20,073 nucleotides of DNA from Chloroflexota bacterium (GTDB lineage: Bacteria; Chloroflexota; Anaerolineae; Anaerolineales; Anaerolineaceae). The notes under the pieces are model-generated. The model was not told the DNA's origin and ran no database searches. It saw only the letters and a list, made by a program, of their open reading frames with translations. The stretch is taken from assembly GCA_023406965.1 (NCBI GenBank), contig JAEXTI010000240.1:1-20073 (forward strand), in the 5' to 3' direction. Each line of letters starts with the position of its first letter. Within the stretch, counting starts at the first letter, position 1. This document shows positions 7,777-15,317 of the stretch, piece by piece. A program made the position numbers and the translations under genes.

Positions 7777-8598
7777 ATGAAATACCACGCCTACTTAACC
7801 ACTAACCCCGGGCTAAATACCCCGCCGATCAATCCCTGCAAACTGCTTGATTTTGGCCTGCTCAAACTGACCCCTGGCGAAACCCACCAGGCCAACAGTG
7901 GTGACCGCGAAATCCTGGCCGTCATCCTGGGCGGCAAAGCAAATTTTGAGATCAACGGGCAAACCTTCCCACAAGTCGGCGGGCGGCCCAACCCCTTTGC
8001 AGGCAAGCCCCATTCGGTGTACATCCCCGCCGGGGCACAGTACACCATCCAGGCCGTTGGCGCTGTAGAAATCGCCCTGCCCAGCGCGCCCAGCGACCAG
8101 ACCAAAATCCAGCCCTACGTCATCGCGCCGGATCGAATCGCCGCGGGCGTGTGGGGCGCGGCCAACTTCAAGCGCAATTACTACCAAATTCTCACCAGCG
8201 TTTCGCAGCCCGATCTGCCCGCCCGCCGCTTAATCGTTGGCGAAACCTTCACCCCCAGCGGCAACTGGAGCACCTTCCCCCCTCACAAACACCAGGAGGA
8301 CAATCTGCCCCGCGAGGCTTATCACGAAGAAATGTACTACTTCAAAGTCAGCCCTGCCGAAGGTTTTGGCATCTGCCATTACTACAACGAGGAAGGCGAG
8401 GACGAGAACTTCACCGTGCGCGACAATAGCATCCACATGATGCCGCGAGGCTATCACACCGTGGTCTCCGCTCCCGGCTATACCACTTACTACCTGTGGT
8501 TCCTGGCGGGCAACCAGCGCAGTCAAGGCGCCGTCGAAGACCCCGCTCTGAGTTGGGTAGGCAAAACCGTCGCCATGCTTAAAGAACTGGGCCATTAG
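7777..8598 (+). CDS. iolB: KduI/IolB-family isomerase, IolB subtype
   Basis: This 273-residue bicupin belongs to the family shared by KduI (5-keto-4-deoxyuronate isomerase) and IolB (5-deoxyglucuronate isomerase). The sequence is of the IolB subtype: GETFTPSGNWSTFPPHKH with spaced HKHQEDN...EAYHEEMYYF, rather than the AHTH...MEVYFYF of KduI. Expected metal ligands are His170, His172, Glu185 and His227. TAGGAGA lies 6 nt before the ATG. No other inositol gene is nearby; it sits between GH28 and kduD, where the pathway needs conversion of 5-keto-4-deoxyuronate to 2,5-diketo-3-deoxygluconate. I infer it does the KduI step here. The family is certain, the substrate is inferred. Confidence 0.9.
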   Translation: MKYHAYLTTNPGLNTPPINPCKLLDFGLLKLTPGETHQANSGDREILAVILGGKANFEINGQTFPQVGGRPNPFAGKPHSVYIPAGAQYTIQAVGAVEIALPSAPSDQTKIQPYVIAPDRIAAGVWGAANFKRNYYQILTSVSQPDLPARRLIVGETFTPSGNWSTFPPHKHQEDNLPREAYHEEMYYFKVSPAEGFGICHYYNEEGEDENFTVRDNSIHMMPRGYHTVVSAPGYTTYYLWFLAGNQRSQGAVEDPALSWVGKTVAMLKELGH

Positions 8599-8608
8599 GG
8601 AGCGCGCC

Positions 8609-9373
8609 ATGATCCTGGATTCCTTCAAACTCGATGGGAAAGTAGCCCTGGTCACGGGCACCGGGCGTGGATTGGGCCGCGGCATGGCCCTGGCCCTGGC
8701 TGAAGCCGGAGCCGACATCGCCGGGCTGGATTACACCACCAGTGAAGATACCGCCGCCGAAGTGCGCTTTTTGGGCCGCCGCTACCACATGATCCAATGC
8801 GATTTACGCTCCGCCACTGTGGCCGATCTCAACAAAGTGGTTGCCGAAGTCATCGGCGCGTTGGGCCGCCTGGACATCCTCATCAACAACGCCGGCATCA
8901 TTCGCCGCGCGCCCGCGCTGGAATTCAGCGAAGCCGATTGGGATGACGTCCTGCAAATTAACCTCAAAGCCGCCTTCTTCCTGGCGCAAGCCGCCGGGCG
9001 GGTCATGGTGCCGCAAGGCAGTGGAAAAATCATCAACGTGGCCTCCATGCTCTCCTTCCAGGGCGGTATCATCGTGCCTTCCTACACCGCCGCCAAGAGC
9101 GGCATCGCCGGGATCACTCGCGCTCTGGCCAACGAATGGGCGAAGTCGGGTGTCAATGTCAATGCCATTGCCCCCGGTTACATGGCTACCGATAACACCG
9201 CCCCGCTGCGCGCCGATGCCAACCGCTCGACCGCCATCCTCGAGCGCATCCCCGCCGGGCGCTGGGGCCTGCCCGCCGATTTGATGGGCGCGGTGGTCTT
9301 CCTGGCTTCCTCCGCCTCCGATTACGTCCAGGGCGCCATCTTGCCCGTCGATGGCGGCTGGCTCACTCGATAA
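8609..9373 (+). CDS. kduD: 2-dehydro-3-deoxy-D-gluconate 5-dehydrogenase
   Basis: This 254-residue short-chain dehydrogenase reduces 2,5-diketo-3-deoxygluconate to 2-keto-3-deoxygluconate with NAD(P)H in the cytoplasm. The Rossmann motif TGTGRGLG is at residues 16-23, NNAG at 93-96, and the catalytic tetrad is Asn118, Ser146, Tyr159 and Lys163. KduD-specific stretches are SFQGGIIVPSYTAAKSGIAG, NVNAIAPGYMATDNT and the C-terminal VDGGWLTR. The ribosome-binding site GGGAG overlaps the stop of the isomerase gene 10 nt upstream, indicating tight co-translation. It receives the product of the IolB-like isomerase. The genes for 2-keto-3-deoxygluconate kinase and aldolase are not in the window. Confidence 0.94.
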   Translation: MILDSFKLDGKVALVTGTGRGLGRGMALALAEAGADIAGLDYTTSEDTAAEVRFLGRRYHMIQCDLRSATVADLNKVVAEVIGALGRLDILINNAGIIRRAPALEFSEADWDDVLQINLKAAFFLAQAAGRVMVPQGSGKIINVASMLSFQGGIIVPSYTAAKSGIAGITRALANEWAKSGVNVNAIAPGYMATDNTAPLRADANRSTAILERIPAGRWGLPADLMGAVVFLASSASDYVQGAILPVDGGWLTR

Positions 9374-9383
9374 AGGTAGGTTC

Positions 9384-10547
9384 ATGCTTTCACCACTTGG
9401 CCTTTCAGCTTCATTTGGCTTTGGCGACCGCCTGGGCTCCGCCACCCCCGGGCATATTGCCGCGGTGCGCGGCAGCGGGTTCGCCCCCATCTTCGCCCAG
9501 CAATCGGTGCGTGAAAATGCGCGCACTGGCCGCACCCCGCAAATGGTCATGGACGACGCCCGTCGCGCCGTAGAGGCCGCCGGGTGGGATGCCCCCTGGG
9601 GCGCGGATGCCGACCACCTCAAAACCGTAGCTGACCTACCGCCCTTTGTCGCCGCCGGGTACACCTTCTACACGGTCGACCCCGGCGCGCACGTCGACAA
9701 CAGCGCCGACACTCAACCGCTCTCCGCCCTGCAAGAAAAGGCCCGGTTGCTGCCCTGGAATGAACTGCGCACGTTATATCTTGAGCAGCCTGCCGATCAC
9801 GGCTTTGGCATCTTCGACGAAACTAGCCTGCTGCGCGCCGCGGTCAAATACGGGCATGCCGTCAGCCATACCGTGGACATGTACCGCCACCTGAGCAAAA
9901 TGCTGGAACGTTTCGACTTCGAGGTTTCCGTGGACGAAACCGACGCCCCCACCACTCCGTTGGAGCACTACTTCATCGCCAACGAGCTTACCCGCCAGGG
10001 AGTCAAGTTTACCTCGCTGGCCCCGCGCTTCATTGGACGCTTTGAAAAAGGAGTCGACTACATCGGCGACCTGGCCGCGCTGGACGCCGAAATGGCCCGC
10101 CACGCCGCCGTGACCGCCCACTTCGGCAGCTACAAACTCAGCTTGCACTCCGGCTCCGACAAATTCAGCGTCTACCCGTTGATCGCCAAACACTGGGGCA
10201 GCCGCCTGCACGTCAAAACCGCCGGAACCAGCTACCTGGAAGCCTTGCGCACCCTGGCGCTAGCCGAGCCGGGATTATTTGAGAAAATTTGGATGCTGGC
10301 TCTGGAGCGGTATTCGCTTGACCGGGTCAGTTACCACGTCTCCGCCGAGGTCAGCAAAGCCCCAGCCGGATGCGGACCTTTCCTACTGGATGATTTCCAC
10401 GCCCGCGAAATCCTGCACGTCACCTTTGGCTCGGCCCTGGCCCAGCACGGCGCAGAAATCAACGCCGCCCTGACCCGCCACACCATAGCATACCAGGTCA
10501 ACCTGCAAAAACACTTCCGCAAGCACCTCGACTTGTTGCGGCAGTAG
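9384..10547 (+). CDS. uxaE: D-tagaturonate epimerase
   Basis: This 387-residue protein matches the UxaE tagaturonate epimerase family, which interconverts D-tagaturonate and D-fructuronate and so links galacturonate to the glucuronate branch. Recognisable segments are SFGFGDRLGSATPGH at the N-terminus, FGIFDETSLLRAAVKYGHA, SVDETDAPTTPLEHYFIA, KLSLHSGSDKFSVYP and HVKTAGTSYLEALR. His, Asp and Glu side chains there would form the metal-binding TIM-barrel site. AAAGGTAGG precedes the ATG at 9384; an upstream in-frame ATG at 9351 lies inside kduD and is not used. It is somewhat shorter than the Thermotoga enzyme as I remember it. It is the last gene of the run and handles saturated galacturonate, complementing kduD for the unsaturated end. 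UxaC and mannonate enzymes are absent here. Confidence 0.9.
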   Translation: MLSPLGLSASFGFGDRLGSATPGHIAAVRGSGFAPIFAQQSVRENARTGRTPQMVMDDARRAVEAAGWDAPWGADADHLKTVADLPPFVAAGYTFYTVDPGAHVDNSADTQPLSALQEKARLLPWNELRTLYLEQPADHGFGIFDETSLLRAAVKYGHAVSHTVDMYRHLSKMLERFDFEVSVDETDAPTTPLEHYFIANELTRQGVKFTSLAPRFIGRFEKGVDYIGDLAALDAEMARHAAVTAHFGSYKLSLHSGSDKFSVYPLIAKHWGSRLHVKTAGTSYLEALRTLALAEPGLFEKIWMLALERYSLDRVSYHVSAEVSKAPAGCGPFLLDDFHAREILHVTFGSALAQHGAEINAALTRHTIAYQVNLQKHFRKHLDLLRQ

Positions 10548-10569
10548 AGAAAGATACTCGCCGGATATA

Positions 10570-10602
10570 AAAAGGAGGCCATGCTTTTCACAGTCTCCTT
10601 TT
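10570..10602. terminator. Bidirectional intrinsic terminator between convergent units
   Basis: AAAAGGAG (10570-10577) pairs with CTCCTTTT (10595-10602) around a 17-nt loop, giving A-rich and T-rich flanks on both strands. It lies 22 nt after the uxaE stop and 45 nt after the stop of the opposing DUF389 gene. It would end the pectin operon on the plus strand and the ATPase/DUF389 unit on the minus strand. Confidence 0.7.
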
Positions 10603-10647
10603 CTGCAATGTGACACTTTCAAACTACTCAAGAAAGCTTCACTTTGC

Positions 10648-12096
10648 TCAGGGCTCATTGGAATTTGGCGAGGGGGTTGCGCTGGGTGTTCGAGTGGGGG
10701 TTGCAGTCAATACGCGCAGATACAGCTCCGGAACCCAACCCACCCGGCTTTCCGAATCCCGAATTTCCAACCAAACCAACCCGCCATAAACCTGCCGCCC
10801 ATATAAGATAGTGATGGGCTGCCCTGCACGCAGCTGTCCAATGGCCGGTCCGCCCGGCGATTGGAAAATCTGCATTCGCGGCAATAGCGTCGATACGACC
10901 TGGGCCACCTGTGGGGTTGGCGTATCGGTAGAAGTAGCGGTCGGCAGTGATGTGGCAGTTGGTGAAGAGGTTAGCGTGGTTGTCGGTGTAGCGGTGGATG
11001 TTGGCAGCGGGGTGTTTGTGGCGGTGGGGCTTGGACCCGGCGTATGAGTTAGTGTAATGGTCGGTGTGGGTGTAAACGTCGGCGGAATTAACGGATCCAG
11101 CCGCTCGGCAAAAATCTGGTTCAACTTGAGCGAAATTGGGCGGTTTAACTGCGCCACAATGCTCTCCTGTAATTGAACTACCTGGTGATAACGCAGTTGG
11201 CTGTTGGTTCGCACCGTGATATCCATGCCCAAAACATCTCCCGCGCGGTCCAGATCCAGTTCCACCAACTCGGTGCTGCCAAATTGGGCGACTTGCTCTT
11301 GCACCACTTCATAGATATGGCGATTCTCAGACGCATCCCGAAAGAATTGAACGCCCCAATAATTGAGTGGCACAAACAACAGCAATGTTAGGCTGGCCGA
11401 AAGCACCAGGCTTCTGGGCAACCGAGACTTCCCAACTACCGAACTGGACCCAAAACCGCGCAGAAAAAAAACCAACACTGCCGCAAAAGCGATGGTGACT
11501 GCATTGGTGATAAACAGCAAGATGGCTCCGCCAGCCACATCCAACCGTCCTAACGCTAGGCCTATCCCCACTGTACACAACGGGGGCATCAAAGCAGTCG
11601 CGATAGCTACCCCCGGTAATGCAGCCGAAAGGTTGGCCTGGGTCATTGCGTAAGCCGCGGCAATTCCACCAGAAAAAGCGATCATCAGATCAATTGGTGT
11701 TGGATGAGTTCGTGAAAGCACCTCTTGCGGCAAAGATTGAAAAGATATAATCGGCAGGTAGGTATTTACCAGCGTTACCAATGCCGAAAGCAAAATCGCC
11801 AACACCGCGCCGCGTAGCAAAGCAGAGGCAGCGCTTTTTAATAATGTTGAATCGCCAACAATTGAAGCCAGGCCAATGCCAATGATGGGCGACATCAACG
11901 GCGCAACAAGCATGGCGCCGATAATTACAGCAGCAGAATCAGTGATTAACCCCAGCGTAGCAATGCTGCATGAGAGGATGACTAACAGAAAGAAGTCGAA
12001 TCCAGGCGAAGAAAGCGGGGTGATCTCGGCAATCACCTTCTCCCGGGTTTGAATAGGCAGCGGGCGAATCAATTGTTGAAAGAAACGGAAGATCAT
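10648..12096 (-). CDS. DUF389 membrane protein with Thr/Pro linker and C-terminal SH3-like domain
   Basis: This 482-residue protein has an N-terminal DUF389 module (about residues 30-250) with several membrane helices, including ITDSAAVIIGAMLVAPLMSP and GVAIATALMPPLCTVGIGLA, the family's most conserved segments. The function of DUF389 is not established. A soluble alpha/beta region (about 255-335) follows, then a Thr/Pro/Ser-rich linker (about 338-396), a bacterial SH3-like domain (about 405-462, ending GWVPELYLRVL) and a short second Thr/Pro tail. The linker and SH3 probably lie outside the membrane and may contact the cell envelope. AGGAGA precedes the ATG at 12096. It starts 75 nt after the P-type ATPase gene on the same strand with no clear terminator between, so it may share the Mn-controlled transcript. 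Confidence 0.85.
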   Translation of the reverse strand: MIFRFFQQLIRPLPIQTREKVIAEITPLSSPGFDFFLLVILSCSIATLGLITDSAAVIIGAMLVAPLMSPIIGIGLASIVGDSTLLKSAASALLRGAVLAILLSALVTLVNTYLPIISFQSLPQEVLSRTHPTPIDLMIAFSGGIAAAYAMTQANLSAALPGVAIATALMPPLCTVGIGLALGRLDVAGGAILLFITNAVTIAFAAVLVFFLRGFGSSSVVGKSRLPRSLVLSASLTLLLFVPLNYWGVQFFRDASENRHIYEVVQEQVAQFGSTELVELDLDRAGDVLGMDITVRTNSQLRYHQVVQLQESIVAQLNRPISLKLNQIFAERLDPLIPPTFTPTPTITLTHTPGPSPTATNTPLPTSTATPTTTLTSSPTATSLPTATSTDTPTPQVAQVVSTLLPRMQIFQSPGGPAIGQLRAGQPITILYGRQVYGGLVWLEIRDSESRVGWVPELYLRVLTATPTRTPSATPSPNSNEP

Positions 12097-12171
12097 ATCT
12101 TTCTCCTGAAACCTACCACTGCCTAGAGTTTACCACGCCTTACGTATTCAAACCTCGCCGGGGTGATCGCA

Positions 12172-14922
12172 TCAGACTTTTTTCCTCCGCCGGAACCACT
12201 TTTCCACTTCTGCTGCCAAAAACACTACAGAGCCAACCGCCATGCACAACAGCAAGTCCGTGAAGGAAAGCGGCGAGGTCCTCAAGTAATCTTGCAGCGC
12301 CGGGACATAGATAGCTGCCAGCTGTGCCACCACAACAGCCCCAGCCAGCCCCAAAAGCGGCTTATTCGACAACAGCCCCACCTTGAAGATCGAGTCGTTG
12401 CCACTACGAATGCCAATGGCCTGCCAAACCTGGGCAAAAGCCAGCGTGGTGAACATCATCGTCTGCCAGTCTGCATTCCCGCCGTAGAAATGCCACGCGC
12501 CCATCCCCAGCGAGAGCGCGCCGATGAGCAAGCCAAACCGGATGATCTGCCCGCCTACGCCCCCGCTAAAAATGCCGGATTGCGGCGAGATGGGCTTGCG
12601 TTTCATCACATTTCGTTCGGCGGGTTCTACGCCCATCCCCACACCCAGCAACCCATCCGTCAGCAGGTTCAGCCACAACAGTTGCAGCGGCAGCAGCGGC
12701 ACGGGCATGCCCATCACCACGCCCCCCAGCATGACGATGATCTTGCCCAGATTGCCGCCAATACTGAACTTGATGAACTTACGCAAATTGTCATAGATGA
12801 CGCGGCCTTCTTCCACCGCCGCCACAATCGTCCTGAAGTTATCATCCTGCAGTACCATTTTGGCAGCTTCTTTGGACACGTCCGTGCCGGTAATGCCCAT
12901 CGCCACACCGATGTCGGCAGTCTTCAGAGCTGGCGCATCGTTTACGCCGTCTCCGGTCATTGCAGTGATGTGCCCGCGCTTCTGCAACGCATTGACGATG
13001 CGTAATTTATGTTCCGGCGAAACCCGCGCAAATACGTCGATCTCTTCAACCACCTTGAGAAGATCATCATCGCTCAAGCCGTTCAGCTCCGTGCCGGTCA
13101 TCGCTTTTCCGGTGGTAGTGATACCCAATTCGCGAGCAATAAATAAAGCGGTCAGCGGATGATCGCCGGTGATCATCACCGGACGGATGCCGGCGCTCTT
13201 GCTTCGCGCCACCGCGTCTTTCACCTCGGCGCGCGGCGGATCGATGATGCCCACAAAACCGATAAAGGTCAGGCCCTCTTCCAAGGCTGCCCCTGTTTGA
13301 ATCGTGTTCCACGTCTTGAATGCCACCCCCAGCACGCGCATCCCGTTTTCCGCCAGCCGCCGGTTGGCGCCTTCGATCCGGCGGCGGTACGCATCAGACA
13401 AAGGATGGAGTGCGCCTCTATCCCAAACATGGGTCGAAATTTCCAGCAGTCCATCCACCGAACCCTTGGTGAAGGATATGTAAGCAGCATGAGGAGCGAC
13501 CACGTTCAGCAGTTCGCGGATGCTGGATTGGCGGCTGCGTTCCAGGCTGTGCAGGGTAGTCATGCGCTTGCGCTCAGAGTCAAAAGGATATTCCGCAATT
13601 CGGGGCTTATGCGCATCCAAATTAGCTTTCATCAATCCAAACTTCGCCGCCGCAACCACCAGCGCGCCTTCCGTTGGATCGCCGATCGCGTGGTAACGCT
13701 GTCCCAAACCCATTTCATCATCCGCCGCCAGGCGCGCATCATTACACAGCGCGCCCCCGACCAGCAGAAGCGCCAGCGATCCCTCCGAGGTAACTGCCCC
13801 AGGCGCGCTCAGGTCAATCATACCCTGGCCCTTCGGGGTGGTCTGTTCGTTTACATCTACGCGGTGTCCGGCCACATCCAGCACGGTCACGGTCATGCGA
13901 TTTTCAGTTAATGTGCCGGTTTTGTCCGAGCAGATTGTGGTTACCGAGCCCAGCGTCTCTACCGCCGACAATTTACGCACGAGAGCGTTTCGTGCCAGCA
14001 TTCTCCGCGCGCCCAACGCTAATGTGATGGTCACTACCGCGGGCAGCCCCTCGGGCACCACCGCCACCGCCACGCTAACAGCCACCAGGAAGGCATCCAA
14101 TACAGGCGTGCCACGCACAATATCCAAGAGGGCCACCAGCACCGCTACCGCCACCCCCACCATCGCGAGAATCTTGCCCAATTGGTCCAAGCGCTTCTGT
14201 AGCGGGGTCTGCTCATCACCCCCTTGTTGCAATAAGTTGGCAATGTTACCCAACTCGGTTTTCATCCCTGTAGCAATAACCACCCCGGTTGCGCGTCCAT
14301 AGGTGACCGTGGTTCCCATGTAAGCCGTGTTGGTCCGGTCTCCCAGCGGGAGGTCGGCTTTCTCCAGGGTAGCAATGTCCTTCTCCACCGCGTCCGACTC
14401 ACCGGTCAGAGCGGCTTCTTGTACACGCAAATTGGCACATTCGACCAGCCGTAAATCCGCCGGAACAATATTTCCCGCTTCCAGCGAGACGATGTCCCCC
14501 GGAACCAGATCACGAGCCGGTACTTCCTGCAAAACACCATCCCGCTGCACCCGCACCCGCGGAACCGCCATTTTCTTTAAGGCCGCCATCGCGCGTTCAG
14601 CACGGTATTCCTGGACAAAACCTAACAGGGAGAACAACAGCACGATGGCAAAAATGGCCCCTGCCTCCTGCCACTTGCCGAGAAATCCTGAGACGGTCGC
14701 TGCGCCGATGAGGATCAAGACCATGGTGGCAGTGAATTGCTCCCACAGAATTTTCCACGGGCTGCGGGCGCCTTTTTCTTTCAACTCGTTTGGTCCGTAC
14801 TCAACCAGGCGTTGGGCCGCTTCCGCAGGCGACAAGCCCTGCAAGGATGACCCGAAATGCTCCATCGCTTCCTGTGCTGAAATCTGATGCCAATTCACAT
14901 GTGCCTCCCTGCTTTTGTCCAT
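12172..14922 (-). CDS. P2-type cation-transporting ATPase, probable Mn2+ or Mn2+/Ca2+ exporter
   Basis: This 916-residue P-type ATPase has a cation-ATPase N-terminal domain, actuator motif TGES (residues 173-176), M4 motif PEGLP (290-294), phosphorylation motif DKTGT with Asp333, hinge GDGVND (657-662), M5 and M6 with NLLTDG (Asn752, Thr755, Asp756), and a C-terminal helical block. This layout is P2A, the SERCA/PMCA group. In M5, the glutamate of SERCA site I is replaced by Lys727 (NLGK), while M4 and M6 ligands remain, so a single-ion site is likely. The start at 14922 is chosen because GAGGAG lies just upstream and the 46-residue extension to 15060 would run through the riboswitch terminator. 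A yybP-ykoY riboswitch in its leader points to Mn2+ as the regulating and probably transported ion. Confidence 0.92.
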   Translation of the reverse strand: MDKSREAHVNWHQISAQEAMEHFGSSLQGLSPAEAAQRLVEYGPNELKEKGARSPWKILWEQFTATMVLILIGAATVSGFLGKWQEAGAIFAIVLLFSLLGFVQEYRAERAMAALKKMAVPRVRVQRDGVLQEVPARDLVPGDIVSLEAGNIVPADLRLVECANLRVQEAALTGESDAVEKDIATLEKADLPLGDRTNTAYMGTTVTYGRATGVVIATGMKTELGNIANLLQQGGDEQTPLQKRLDQLGKILAMVGVAVAVLVALLDIVRGTPVLDAFLVAVSVAVAVVPEGLPAVVTITLALGARRMLARNALVRKLSAVETLGSVTTICSDKTGTLTENRMTVTVLDVAGHRVDVNEQTTPKGQGMIDLSAPGAVTSEGSLALLLVGGALCNDARLAADDEMGLGQRYHAIGDPTEGALVVAAAKFGLMKANLDAHKPRIAEYPFDSERKRMTTLHSLERSRQSSIRELLNVVAPHAAYISFTKGSVDGLLEISTHVWDRGALHPLSDAYRRRIEGANRRLAENGMRVLGVAFKTWNTIQTGAALEEGLTFIGFVGIIDPPRAEVKDAVARSKSAGIRPVMITGDHPLTALFIARELGITTTGKAMTGTELNGLSDDDLLKVVEEIDVFARVSPEHKLRIVNALQKRGHITAMTGDGVNDAPALKTADIGVAMGITGTDVSKEAAKMVLQDDNFRTIVAAVEEGRVIYDNLRKFIKFSIGGNLGKIIVMLGGVVMGMPVPLLPLQLLWLNLLTDGLLGVGMGVEPAERNVMKRKPISPQSGIFSGGVGGQIIRFGLLIGALSLGMGAWHFYGGNADWQTMMFTTLAFAQVWQAIGIRSGNDSIFKVGLLSNKPLLGLAGAVVVAQLAAIYVPALQDYLRTSPLSFTDLLLCMAVGSVVFLAAEVEKWFRRRKKV

Positions 14923-15010
14923 TCCTCTGCTTTCTCCTCTTTCCACCATATTACAACAAAACTTAAATTTCGGCGTTATTACCACACGCCCACAATCCTG
15001 AGCCCGATAC

Positions 15011-15048
15011 ACAAAAAAGACCACCGCCAATACACTGGCGATGGTCTT
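15011..15048 (-). terminator. Intrinsic terminator of the manganese riboswitch
   Basis: On the minus strand AAGACCATCGCCA (15048-15036) pairs with TGGCGGTGGTCTT (15029-15017) over 13 positions with one U-G wobble and a 6-nt loop, followed by a six-T run. The left arm contains CCATC, the same bases that close the aptamer's P1 helix, so aptamer and terminator are mutually exclusive. Ligand binding would therefore favour read-through into the ATPase gene, which is an on-switch. Confidence 0.85.
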
Positions 15049-15124
15049 GCCTTTCCTCACTCAGCCGGGAATGATCTTCCGGATTGACGGCTGCGCAACC
15101 TTTTTCAGGCGGCTACTCCCCATC
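15040..15124 (-). promoter_or_regulatory. yybP-ykoY manganese riboswitch aptamer
   Basis: The minus strand reads GATGGGGAGTAGCC (15124 downward), GCAGCCGTCAA (15094-15084), CCGGCTGAGTGAGG (15068-15055) and GGCAAGACCATC (down to 15040). These match the conserved blocks and order of the yybP-ykoY element. P1 is GATGG with CCATC; an inner helix pairs CAGCC (15093-15089) with GGCTG (15066-15062). The element is known to sense Mn2+ and often controls P-type ATPases and MntP or TerC proteins. A promoter -10 box lies just upstream and a terminator overlaps its 3' side. Its target here is the P-type ATPase 118 nt beyond the aptamer. Confidence 0.88.
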
Positions 15125-15135
15125 GGAGCAACGAA

Positions 15136-15141
15136 ATTATA
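15136..15141 (-). promoter_or_regulatory. -10 box for the riboswitch/ATPase transcript
   Basis: The minus strand has a perfect TATAAT here, preceded by TG. A start about 7 nt downstream, near 15129, would place the RNA 5' end only a few bases before P1 of the riboswitch, as expected. I see no convincing -35 box. Confidence 0.5.
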
Positions 15142-15219
15142 CAGACAAACCTCATGAGTTTCCTTAAATTTGGATGAGAAATGCAAGGCTTTCCGCACAC
15201 AAAACCATTCAAATCGGGC

Positions 15220-15225
15220 TATAAT
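15220..15225 (+). promoter_or_regulatory. -10 box for the selenium cassette leader
   Basis: A perfect TATAAT on the plus strand, with no clear -35, would start a transcript near 15232. That gives a leader of about 230 nt before yedE, carrying the short ORF, hairpin and terminator listed below. It lies about 80 bp from the divergent riboswitch promoter. Between 15142 and 15219 I see nothing else I can support. Confidence 0.5.
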
Positions 15226-15277
15226 AGGCACGAAGTCTTCCATATTAACAAGATTCCAAAATAAAGGAGGTGACGCG

Positions 15278-15304
15278 ATGCCCAACCTGTATCACCGGCG
15301 TTGA
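15278..15304 (+). CDS. Eight-codon leader ORF (MPNLYHRR) ending in UGA
   Basis: AAGGAGGTGA (15264-15273) is a full-length match to the 3' end of 16S rRNA, and the ATG follows at ideal spacing. Translation gives MPNLYHRR and then UGA (15302-15304). Such a strong ribosome-binding site for so short an ORF suggests a regulatory leader peptide rather than a product. If the UGA were decoded, the frame would continue 25 more codons to a TAA at 15380-15382, before the terminator. The ORF lies 161 nt upstream of yedE, the first gene of a selenium-metabolism cassette. It resembles no peptide I can name; its translation is a prediction. Confidence 0.6.
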   Translation: MPNLYHRR

Positions 15305-15317
15305 TCGAACATTGCCA

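Noticed and set aside
10831..11090. Repeat-rich stretch that looks like a tandem repeat array
   Set aside because: It encodes the degenerate Thr/Pro/Ser linker of the DUF389 protein; units are not identical and no spacers as in CRISPR are present.
12163..13005. 280-codon plus-strand ORF opposite the P-type ATPase
   Set aside because: It is a frame shadow rich in His, Gln and Arg; the minus strand encodes clear ATPase motifs over the same stretch.
14923..15060. Extension of the P-type ATPase by 46 residues
   Set aside because: It would pass through the riboswitch terminator and its leader; the residues do not resemble a cation-ATPase N-terminus.
15061..15285. 74-codon minus-strand ORF
   Set aside because: It spans the riboswitch aptamer and both promoters, has no ribosome-binding site I can support and resembles no protein family.
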